A stretch of DNA of 15,122 bases from Chitinophagaceae bacterium (GTDB lineage: Bacteria; Bacteroidota; Bacteroidia; Chitinophagales; Chitinophagaceae): assembly GCA_025362915.1 (NCBI GenBank), contig JANYEU010000361.1, forward strand, positions 1 to 15,122, written 5' to 3'. How positions within the stretch are numbered: the first letter of the stretch is position 1; each line of letters starts with the position of its first letter. Below are positions 1 through 6,818 of the stretch, one piece after another. A program made the position numbers and the translations under genes. The notes beneath the pieces are model-generated. The model was not told the origin of the DNA. It ran no database searches and saw nothing but the letters and a program-made list of their open reading frames with translations.

Positions 1-139
1 ACAGGGATAGTGCCTTCCCAACGTTTATCTGGAAATCTTGTGCTACGTTTGCCCCAATCCGCAGACTTATTTATGCCATCCCAAAGCCTCTAAGTTTTAC
101 AAAGGAACCCATTGCTAGAGCAAAAAAAATTATTTTCAG
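1..139 (-). pseudogene. Possible broken start of a further secreted-protein gene (window edge)
   Basis: Read leftwards from 139, the codons CTG-AAA-ATA-ATT-TTT-TTT give LKIIFFALAMGSFV, which has the form of a signal peptide (lysine, then a hydrophobic core) but begins with CTG rather than ATG. This frame stops at 71-73 after 22 codons. Another frame, the one that continues past the stop of the 821-codon gene at 90-92, is open to the window edge and reads protein-like (DWGKRSTRFPDKRWEG). A secreted protein with a lost start codon and a frameshift would explain both, but the stretch is too short to assign a family, and chance is possible. It lies immediately downstream of the T9SS cargo gene on the same strand. 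Confidence 0.22.
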
Positions 140-2555
140 GAATGTATATTGAGTGATGTTGGTAAAACACACAATGCTCTTCCTCAAACAAAAAAGAGGA
201 AGCGATTGCTCGCCTCCTCCCTGATATAAAACTCACACTTCTCTCTTTATTAACAACCACTTTCAGGTTCTTCACAAATTCATCCGTAGCAGCATGGATG
301 ATATATACACCTGCAGCCAAATTGTGCAGGTAAGTAGAAACAATCTTGGTGGATGGTATAACCTGCTGATTGGTTAATACTGCTTGCCCAAGGCTATTGT
401 AAACAGTAACTGCCAAGCGGGAATTTGGTCTGCCGCCAGTTACGTTTATCAAGTTGCCGCCCTTTATAATGTTCAATCCATCAATATTTACTACGATAGA
501 AACCACTTTAGAATATTCGAAGGCATTTGTTTTATCTATCGATTTAAGGCGGTAGTAGTTGATGCCACCAACTGGTTTTACATCCGTAAACCCATATTGC
601 AAAGCACCAGCTTTTGCGCTTACCGTACTTATCGAAGTCCAGTGATAGCCATCAGCACTCTTTTCTATTTCATACGAATTGTTTGCAGCGGCAGTTCCTA
701 TCTTCCAGTTTAGCACTGTCTGATTCTCTACCAACGTTCCTGTAAAAGAAATAAGCTTAACAGGTAATGGCGGTGCGGTTATGTAGAAAGTATTCTCGAT
801 AGGCGTAGCTGTCTGTACCAACTGACCAGGATATGGAACACTTTTTCCTGCTGTGTTCGGTGCCAAAACCCCATCGCGTCCCCACTGCCAAGCCACAACC
901 GTAACTTTTACAGGATACTTTGCTGTTGGCGGAATAGCAGTTATCAATAAGTTGCTGCCAGACAATTGTGCCGGCCCCTCCTTGATATAATACTGAACAG
1001 GCAAGCCCAAGTTTGAAGTGGCATTTAAAGAAACAGTGGTTGCATTATAAGCAACATCCGGTAGCTTGGCAAAGTTGATGGTTTGTACCAACCCAGTGGT
1101 ATTCTGAACATTGATGCCCATTTCGGCTTGCAACACAGATGCCTTAAAGTTGGCATCCCCAGGATGTGCGAGTGAGAAAATGCAATATTGTACATAGTTT
1201 GTCATTGTACGGTTCAGTCCCCTTTCCAACGTCATCCTACACTTGGTAATGCCAGTAGTGGTATCCCTGCTAAGAATGGTAAGTGGACCAATCTCCCTTA
1301 TGATAACCGATGCGCCGGGGTTGGAAGGGTGTAATACTTTATCCCCCACTTTGGCATTAGTCCAGTTGCCGGTCAGAGTATCCGTGGTATTCATCCAGCC
1401 AGCACAACGCCCACTCATTGCAGGAATTGTATCAGCAAACGAAGAAGATAACTCAAAATCCAGACTATCATTCAAAGGATAAAAGTTTAAATGACACTGA
1501 ACGTGGTTATTGTTTTGTGGTACTTGTGGTCCTACCACGCCGGCAGTTGGGCTTTGATTGTACATCAACAAAGTAGGTTTCTTCCTAAAATATAAGCTCT
1601 GAAAATCTTCTATCTTGGCAGCCATCTCTTCATCCAGACACCAGAAATTTTCTTCGCCAGATGTTCCAATCAACGCCTTTGTACCCGTGTAAGAACCTAC
1701 CGGGGCACGGGGATAACGTGGGCGAATATTTGTACGCCACCTATCCACCAACCATCCTGTTTTTGTTGGGTCGATAGGTTTCATCACCGCCAATGAAGTA
1801 TCTGTTGCATCGGTTAATAACCTGATGGCAGCCACCTTTTTGATGTAGTACGCCATGAAGTTTGTCTTCCGTTGAGAAGTGGCAAAGTGGAATTCGCCAG
1901 AACAAGGCAACATGGTTTCAGGCGTATATGGATGCGCTGATCTTCTATTAAATACCTTTCCTGTATTACCTGTACTAACCAACTGACCACCACCTTCGTA
2001 CTCACCAATGGTTGTGAGTTGTGGAATATAATCGGCTGTTTTTCCACATTGATAATTAGGGGCGAATAGGTGGCCAAAATCATAAGGGAATGTTCCATCA
2101 TTTGAAATGGCGCACAATGTTCTTTCTGGTGTTCCTGCCGTGAATTCAAAAGGGAAATTAGAAGCAGCGGAGTGACCTATCGGAACACAAGGCACGTTCT
2201 TGACTTCTCCATATCCCGAAGCTGTAGCAAGATCCGCCATCATTTGTACAAAAACATCTCTCGCCCCTTCTTGAACGTTATACTGAAAATCGAAGGCAGG
2301 AGCTATCCAGATAACACCGAAGTTGATGGTAGCCAGTGAATCCCTGAAAGGTTGATTTTCTAGAATAGAGAACTCTTGCATGTTATTTTGACCGATAACA
2401 AAACCACGAACCTTGGAACAATTTGGTGGAATCCACATATAAGCGCGTGGCTGCCCAAAGCCTGTGGCAAATTGCACAGGAACAGACCATTGCCATACCT
2501 GACCGGGTGCATCCACCTGCGCATCAATCTTTATGGATGTGAAGATGCTAAGCAA
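90..2555 (-). CDS. Secreted T9SS cargo protein with alpha/beta-hydrolase-like N-terminal domain; both gene ends irregular
   Basis: Predicted large extracellular or cell-surface protein. Residues about 15-160 resemble an alpha/beta-hydrolase: an aromatic-rich strand (VIWIAPAFDF) is followed by GHSAAS at 127-132, a nucleophile-elbow pattern with Ser129. Function beyond a possible esterase-like fold is unknown. Residues about 600-685 form the beta-rich segment common in Bacteroidota secreted proteins (LPVKLISFTG, then SYEIEKSADG and NYYRLKSID). Residues about 685-771 are a type A T9SS sorting domain (VYNSLGQ, LAAGVYII, ending KNLKVVVNKE), which normally finishes the protein. Here 50 extra residues follow and cross a hairpin terminator at 190-219. 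At the other end, the only usable start is TTG at 2555, which leaves a signal peptide without its basic N-terminus (LSIFTSIKIDAQ). The codons just upstream, TTC-AAG-CTG-TAT in another frame, would supply the missing FKLY. Both ends are explained by frameshifts (real or sequencing). The coding body between them looks intact. Confidence 0.8.
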   Translation of the reverse strand: MLSIFTSIKIDAQVDAPGQVWQWSVPVQFATGFGQPRAYMWIPPNCSKVRGFVIGQNNMQEFSILENQPFRDSLATINFGVIWIAPAFDFQYNVQEGARDVFVQMMADLATASGYGEVKNVPCVPIGHSAASNFPFEFTAGTPERTLCAISNDGTFPYDFGHLFAPNYQCGKTADYIPQLTTIGEYEGGGQLVSTGNTGKVFNRRSAHPYTPETMLPCSGEFHFATSQRKTNFMAYYIKKVAAIRLLTDATDTSLAVMKPIDPTKTGWLVDRWRTNIRPRYPRAPVGSYTGTKALIGTSGEENFWCLDEEMAAKIEDFQSLYFRKKPTLLMYNQSPTAGVVGPQVPQNNNHVQCHLNFYPLNDSLDFELSSSFADTIPAMSGRCAGWMNTTDTLTGNWTNAKVGDKVLHPSNPGASVIIREIGPLTILSRDTTTGITKCRMTLERGLNRTMTNYVQYCIFSLAHPGDANFKASVLQAEMGINVQNTTGLVQTINFAKLPDVAYNATTVSLNATSNLGLPVQYYIKEGPAQLSGSNLLITAIPPTAKYPVKVTVVAWQWGRDGVLAPNTAGKSVPYPGQLVQTATPIENTFYITAPPLPVKLISFTGTLVENQTVLNWKIGTAAANNSYEIEKSADGYHWTSISTVSAKAGALQYGFTDVKPVGGINYYRLKSIDKTNAFEYSKVVSIVVNIDGLNIIKGGNLINVTGGRPNSRLAVTVYNSLGQAVLTNQQVIPSTKIVSTYLHNLAAGVYIIHAATDEFVKNLKVVVNKERSVSFISGRRRAIASSFLFEEEHCVFYQHHSIYIPENNFFCSSNGFLCKT
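190..219 (-). terminator. Rho-independent terminator inside the overlong 3' end of the T9SS gene
   Basis: On the minus strand GAGGAGGCG pairs with CGCTTCCTC (9 bp, one G-U) around a 6-nt loop and is followed by six T. It lies 23 nt beyond the end of the sorting-domain coding sequence, where a terminator for this gene would be expected, yet the open frame continues through it to 90. Confidence 0.75.
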
Positions 2556-2611
2556 TAGTATACAGCTTGAACAAACTTACAACTACCCAAGCCACCCCAA
2601 AATGAAGGGTC

Positions 2612-3196
2612 ATAAACACAAAGAACATTTTAGTAGGTTGCTGTTGGCAACTTTAAAGTTCCTTAGCCAATTCCAATAAGCGTATCAGATTCATGATCGA
2701 TATTGGTTACACCTTTTTCAACATCATAAATAACCAAACTTTCTGTGTATATGGTATTTAATGACATTGGGTAACGCATTATCGGAGATTCAGGAATATC
2801 CTTATTAATATGTGGAGCATTCCCATGGTTTTGATTAAATCCAAAATAACCAACTTGTCCTATCCCTGAACAACTTATTTTTAAAAAAGAGACAGTACCA
2901 TCGTAATTTTTAAGAGCAATGTCTGATAAAGGGAAGCTATCTGCCATAGACAGTCCTTTTGGAGAGACATAAGAATTAATTGTAACTGAACCGCTATCTT
3001 TTAAGTTACTAAAATCCCATATTTTATTTTCTCCGTAAAAATCTGGAATTGAAAAAACATTTTTAACTTTTTGCCATTTATAACTCTCCCCAATCACAGG
3101 ATTAAACCCATCCGCAGTTATTACAGGCCCTTGTGCCTTGACACCAATTGTTCCTAAAAGAAAAAGGAAAAGAATGTTTTGTAGTTTTTGTTTCAT
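2612..3196 (-). pseudogene. Secreted-protein pseudogene with two in-frame TAA codons
   Basis: The intact part (2663-3196, 177 codons from ATG) starts with a clear signal peptide (MKQKLQNILFLFLLGTIGVKA, cleavage before QGP). A beta-rich domain typical of uncharacterised Bacteroidota secreted proteins follows: PVITADGFNPVIGESY near the N-terminus, then a tryptophan-centred IWDFSNL. The open frame stops at 2663-2665 right after DTLIGIG. Reading on in the same frame gives stop-GTLKLPTATY-stop-NVLCVYD, with the second TAA at 2630-2632. From memory, members of this type carry a GYGTLxxPxGTYxNVxRV segment here, so the coding sequence appears to continue through both stops. The usual remainder, including a C-terminal sorting domain, is absent before the next gene. 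Other genes here end normally in TAA or TAG, so stop recoding is unlikely. Product unknown. Decay is the simplest reading; sequencing error would need two independent substitutions. Confidence 0.7.
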
Positions 3197-3302
3197 AAAA
3201 GAGATTTTTGTAGTTGATTGTTTTGTCTATACAATGATAGAGATAAACTGAGATAAAATGGAAAAAGAATTTTTGTATGCAAAATTTGGGGTATGATGTC
3301 AA

Positions 3303-3322
3303 GGGCAGAAAATATTCTGCCC
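3303..3322. repeat. Short perfect hairpin GGGCAGAA-AATA-TTCTGCCC
   Basis: Eight paired bases around a 4-nt loop. It lies over 100 bp upstream of the minus-strand pseudogene start and is not followed by a T-run on the plus strand, so a terminator role is not supported. It may be one of the short palindromic intergenic repeats common in this phylum. Confidence 0.55.
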
Positions 3323-3389
3323 CTACCAAGTCTTCACGCCAATATCAACCCAATAACTCTCTTTATAAGCCCCAATTATCGAAATACTA

Positions 3390-3599
3390 TATAAATGAAA
3401 GCATTTACCTCGTGTAGATAAATCGTATGACATAAAATGAAAGTATTTTGCCTGTGTCGATTAATCGTATGACGTTAAAGGGAAGCATTTAGTGTCATAC
3501 GATTTCGTTGATGACATAAAAAGTACTTTTTGAATCCATATTGATAAATCGTATGACACTAAAGATACTTTTTGAACCCACATAAGGAAGGAATGAGTT
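3390..3599. repeat. Tandem repeat with exact 42-bp period, five units
   Basis: Units run 3390-3431, 3432-3473, 3474-3515, 3516-3557 and 3558-3599. The first four end in ATGAC at exactly 42-bp steps (3431, 3473, 3515, 3557), and units 1, 2 and 4 end in AATCGTATGAC. Units 1 and 2 match at 32 of 42 positions. Unit 3 carries the core inverted: AGTGTCATACGATTT (3491-3505) is the exact reverse complement of AAATCGTATGACACT (3546-3560). Units 4 and 5 share TACTTTTTGAA. The array ends about 130 bp before gnd. No spacer diversity or fixed repeat length suggests CRISPR. Confidence 0.85.
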
Positions 3600-3728
3600 G
3601 AATAAACCCTTTCAAATCATTTAATACTTGTTATTAATTACCGATAAAGGTAAAAATAGAAAATCCATACCCTTCGATTGCCTAATTTGCACCCTCAAAA
3701 TAATAGCTGAATAATAACTAAGCGTTTT

Positions 3729-5141
3729 ATGGAAAAGAAATTTGATTTTGCGATGATTGGTCTGGGCGTAATGGGGCGCAACCTATTATTGAACATGGCT
3801 GATAACGGTTTTGCTGTAGTGGGATTTGATAAGGATGCCATCAAAACCAATGCCTTGGAAAGCAGTGCAACAGCCGGAACTACCGTGAAGGGCGTAAACA
3901 CACTGGAAGAAATGGTAGCGGCACTTGCCAAACCCCGTAAGATAATTATGCTGGTGCCAGCCGGCAAACCGGTTGATGATGTGCTTACATCGCTACAACC
4001 ATTGTTGGAAAAAGAAGATGTTATCATAGATGGCGGCAACTCGCATTATACCGATACGATGCGTAGGATAGAATCGCAAAGGGCTTTTGGGTTTCATTTT
4101 ATGGGTATGGGTATTTCTGGAGGCGAACAAGGTGCCAGGACAGGCCCGAGCATCATGCCCGGTGGTGATGCCAATGCCTACAAAAATGTGCAACCCGTAC
4201 TGGAAGCCATTGCTGCAAAAGAGGGTAACGAACCATGCGTGGCCTATATGGGCAAGGGTGCGGCGGGGCATTATGTAAAGATGGTGCACAACGGTATTGA
4301 GTATGCCATCATGCAGATTTTGGGTGAGGTATATGATATATTAAAACGTGGAAAAGGAATTGGTAATGCAGAACTGCATACACTGTTTGCTGGTTGGAAT
4401 AAAGGAGATTTACAATCGTATCTGATAGAAATAACCGCTGCCATTTTTCTGCAAAAGGATGAAACAAGCGATGCTGATTTGGTTGATAAGATATTGGATG
4501 TGGCAGGATCGAAGGGGACGGGTAAATGGACGAGCCAAAGTGCCATGGATTTGGGAACTGGCATCCCCGTGATAGATGCTGCTGTTACCATGCGCAGTAT
4601 TTCTGGCTTGAAGGCAGACAGGGTAAAAGCTGCTGCGCTGTATCATTTACCCGAAAAAAATATTGCTACGGATAAGGAAACCATCACCCAACAAATGCAC
4701 GATGCCCTTTTTAGTGCCATCGTGATTTGCTATGCACAGGGCTTGGCAATGCTACAAAAAGCATCTACCGATTTGGATATGCAGATTCCATTGCAGGATG
4801 CGGTAAAGGTTTGGCGGCAGGGTTGCATCATACGTTCTGCTATGCTAGGGTTATTTTATAAGGTGTGCAATAATAATCCTAGTATCTCAAATATATTATT
4901 GGACGATTCCATTGCTTCTCTCATAAATGATAAGATAAAAGGATTGAGAAGTATTGTGGTTGCAGCAACCGAAGCGGGTATTCCTTCAATGGCATTGTCA
5001 AACGCATTGAATTATTTTGATGCCTTTACTACCGATAGACTTCCGCTTAACCTTACACAGGCACAAAGGGATTTCTTTGGGGCACATACCTATCAGCGCA
5101 TAGATAAGGAAGGAGTTTTTCATACACATTGGAACGGATAG
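3729..5141 (+). CDS. gnd: 6-phosphogluconate dehydrogenase (decarboxylating)
   Basis: Oxidatively decarboxylates 6-phosphogluconate to ribulose 5-phosphate in the cytosol, the last step of the oxidative pentose phosphate branch. At 470 residues it is the normal length of the long dimeric class. It has the Rossmann motif GLGVMGRNLLLNMAD (11-25), DGGNSHYTDT (101-110), the substrate loop GISGGEQGARTGPS (128-141), KMVHNGIEYA (184-193, giving catalytic Lys184 and Glu191 by alignment with the mammalian enzyme), GTGKWTS in the helical domain and a C-terminal FFGAHTYQR. The conserved Asn-Arg-Thr at the end of the second Rossmann strand, whose Arg contacts the NADP 2'-phosphate, is replaced by Asp-Lys-Asp (34-36). 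It is first of three same-strand pathway genes, with zwf 91 bp downstream. Its stop codon lies in a 19-bp duplication. Confidence 0.97.
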   Translation: MEKKFDFAMIGLGVMGRNLLLNMADNGFAVVGFDKDAIKTNALESSATAGTTVKGVNTLEEMVAALAKPRKIIMLVPAGKPVDDVLTSLQPLLEKEDVIIDGGNSHYTDTMRRIESQRAFGFHFMGMGISGGEQGARTGPSIMPGGDANAYKNVQPVLEAIAAKEGNEPCVAYMGKGAAGHYVKMVHNGIEYAIMQILGEVYDILKRGKGIGNAELHTLFAGWNKGDLQSYLIEITAAIFLQKDETSDADLVDKILDVAGSKGTGKWTSQSAMDLGTGIPVIDAAVTMRSISGLKADRVKAAALYHLPEKNIATDKETITQQMHDALFSAIVICYAQGLAMLQKASTDLDMQIPLQDAVKVWRQGCIIRSAMLGLFYKVCNNNPSISNILLDDSIASLINDKIKGLRSIVVAATEAGIPSMALSNALNYFDAFTTDRLPLNLTQAQRDFFGAHTYQRIDKEGVFHTHWNG

Positions 5142-5176
5142 GAAAGAGTTATGCGTCTAGGAAAGAGTTATGCGTC
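5139..5176. repeat. Perfect 19-bp tandem duplication at the gnd stop codon
   Basis: TAGGAAAGAGTTATGCGTC occurs twice back to back (5139-5157 and 5158-5176). The first TAG is the stop codon of gnd, so the duplication arose at the very end of the gene and extends the gnd-zwf gap. Replication slippage would explain it. Confidence 0.9.
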
Positions 5177-5232
5177 GTGAATGATGAATTATAAGTTGAA
5201 TGTATTATACCAGATTAATTAAATAATAAACT

Positions 5233-6750
5233 ATGGCTGTTTTAAATAAGAAACCACCTGCTTCTATCATCTTCATATTTGGTGGTAGTGGCGATTTGAA
5301 TTTGCGGAAGCTTACGCCTGCGCTCTATAATTTGTGTATTGATGATTACCTGCCCGAGAAGTTTTCCGTGTATGGCATTGGTAGAAGTGAATATACTAAT
5401 GAACAATATCATGAGCGATTAAAGGATGGTATTGTTAATTTCTCAAGGAGGAATGAGGTGGATAAGAATTGGGATGCATTTGCCCAATACCTCAACTATC
5501 TCAAAATGGATGCTGATGATGCAGAGGCTTATCATGTAATATCTACCATTGTAGCAGACAAGGAAAAAGAATGGGGCATCCATCCAAATGTAATATTCTA
5601 CATGAGTGTTGCGCCGCAGTTGGTACCTGAAATAGCAACCAATCTGGGCAAACTAAACATTTGTACCGATAAACGTTGTGTACGTATTGTGGTAGAAAAA
5701 CCTTTTGGACATGATTTGGAGAGTGCAAAAGAATTGAATGCACAACTTACAAGCCTGTTTGCCGAAGAACAGATTTATCGTATAGATCATTACTTGGGAA
5801 AGGAAACAGTACAAAATATATTGGCCATGCGTTTTGCAAATGCCTTATTTGAACCTATCTGGAATAGGAATTATATAGAACATGTGCAGATAACAATGGC
5901 AGAAACCGTAGGCTTGGAAGGAAGGGCTGGCTATTATGACCAGTCTGGCGCACTGCGGGATATGCTTCAAAACCACATTCTACAATTACTGTGCATGGTG
6001 GCAATGGAAGCACCAGTTTCTTTTGATGCCAATGAAATAAGGAACAAGAAAGTGGATGTGCTAAATGCGGTAAGGCGTTTTAAAAACGAAGATGTACATG
6101 CTAATGCGGTTCGCGGACAGTATAGCGATGGCTGGATGCAAGGCAATAAGGTAGTGGGATATAGAAAAGAAAAAGGCGTAGAACCCCAATCCAATACTGA
6201 AACATTTGCTGCTGCCAAGTTTTATATCGACAACTGGCGTTGGCAGGGTGTTCCGTTTTATACACGGACAGGAAAGTATTTACACCAAAAGAGTACGCTT
6301 ATTACCATACAGTTCAAGCCAGCACCACATTATGCGTTTCCAGCAGAAGCTGCCGAAACATGGCGCCCAAACAGACTGACCATCAGCATACAACCAGAAA
6401 TGGAAATACGCTTACGCTTTCAGGCCAAGAAACCTGGGCAAACAATGGTATTGAACCCGGTGGATATGGTGTTCAGTTATGCCGAATCGTACGATGGACA
6501 TGAGCCAGAAGCGTATGAAACATTGTTGCTTGATGTGATGGAAGGCAATGCAACCTTGTTTATGCGTAATGACCAGGTAGAGGCTGCATGGGATATTGTA
6601 ACCCCAATTCTTGATGCGTGGACAACAAGACCGGCAGTAGATTTCCCTAACTATGCGCCTAACTCTTGGGGACCGGAAGATGCAGAAGCTTTGATAGCAC
6701 GCGATGGATATAACTGGGTTACGCTGCCATTGGTAGTGAAAGAAGATTAA
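5233..6750 (+). CDS. zwf: Glucose-6-phosphate 1-dehydrogenase
   Basis: Oxidises glucose 6-phosphate to 6-phosphoglucono-1,5-lactone, the entry step of the oxidative pentose phosphate branch. At 505 residues it has the standard bacterial length. It shows the nucleotide-binding loop GGSGDLNLRKL (17-27), a variant of the usual GASGDLA form; GIGRSEY (48-54), whose Arg51 sits where the family binds the NADP 2'-phosphate; VVEKPFGHDL (153-162); and the signature RIDHYLGKE (183-191) with the catalytic His and substrate-binding Lys. A long C-terminal beta domain follows with no sign of truncation. The ATG is preceded by an A/T-rich leader without a Shine-Dalgarno sequence, as is usual in this phylum. 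It sits between gnd and pgl on the same strand, so co-transcription is likely. The 68-bp gap to pgl is mostly a perfect palindrome. Confidence 0.97.
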   Translation: MAVLNKKPPASIIFIFGGSGDLNLRKLTPALYNLCIDDYLPEKFSVYGIGRSEYTNEQYHERLKDGIVNFSRRNEVDKNWDAFAQYLNYLKMDADDAEAYHVISTIVADKEKEWGIHPNVIFYMSVAPQLVPEIATNLGKLNICTDKRCVRIVVEKPFGHDLESAKELNAQLTSLFAEEQIYRIDHYLGKETVQNILAMRFANALFEPIWNRNYIEHVQITMAETVGLEGRAGYYDQSGALRDMLQNHILQLLCMVAMEAPVSFDANEIRNKKVDVLNAVRRFKNEDVHANAVRGQYSDGWMQGNKVVGYRKEKGVEPQSNTETFAAAKFYIDNWRWQGVPFYTRTGKYLHQKSTLITIQFKPAPHYAFPAEAAETWRPNRLTISIQPEMEIRLRFQAKKPGQTMVLNPVDMVFSYAESYDGHEPEAYETLLLDVMEGNATLFMRNDQVEAAWDIVTPILDAWTTRPAVDFPNYAPNSWGPEDAEALIARDGYNWVTLPLVVKED

Positions 6751-6756
6751 AAACGG

Positions 6757-6802
6757 GTTTCAGGTTACAGGTTACCAGTACTGGTAACCTGTAACCTGAA
6801 AC
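6757..6802. repeat. Perfect 46-bp palindrome between zwf and pgl
   Basis: Each 23-base arm is the exact reverse complement of the other with no spacer, centred on AGTACT (6777-6782). Each arm also contains a direct repeat of AGGTTAC. It begins 7 bp after the zwf stop and ends 17 bp before the pgl ATG. As RNA it would form a hairpin of about 20 bp followed by only four T, so it could be a weak terminator or attenuator, a 3'-end stabiliser for gnd-zwf mRNA, or a mobile intergenic palindrome. Confidence 0.92.
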
Positions 6803-6818
6803 TTTTAACTGCTAATAC

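Larger units (their letters stand above)
3197..3728. other. Gene-free stretch between the secreted-gene block and gnd
   Basis: There is no convincing coding frame in these 532 bp. The stretch holds the leader of the 3196 gene, an 8-bp hairpin (GGGCAGAA/TTCTGCCC, 3303-3322), the 42-bp-period tandem repeat array and the leader of gnd. A weak -7-like TAATTTGC at 3683-3690 lies 39 bp before the gnd ATG but has no matching upstream TTTG box. Confidence 0.7.

Noticed and set aside
2630..2665. Stop-codon recoding (TAA read as an amino acid)
   Set aside because: zwf ends with TAA and the other genes end normally at TAA or TAG; two stops in one decaying gene are better explained by mutation.
3102..3329. 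75-codon minus-strand frame overlapping the start of the secreted-protein pseudogene
   Set aside because: It overlaps the signal-peptide region in another frame and reads as non-coding leader; no motif.
3390..3599. CRISPR array
   Set aside because: The repeats diverge along their whole length, one core is inverted, there are no distinct spacers of even length and no cas genes are nearby.
4271..4591. Antisense frame within gnd
   Set aside because: It is a shadow of a highly conserved gene, with no independent motif. The same applies to the other antisense frames inside zwf, the reductase and the coiled-coil gene.
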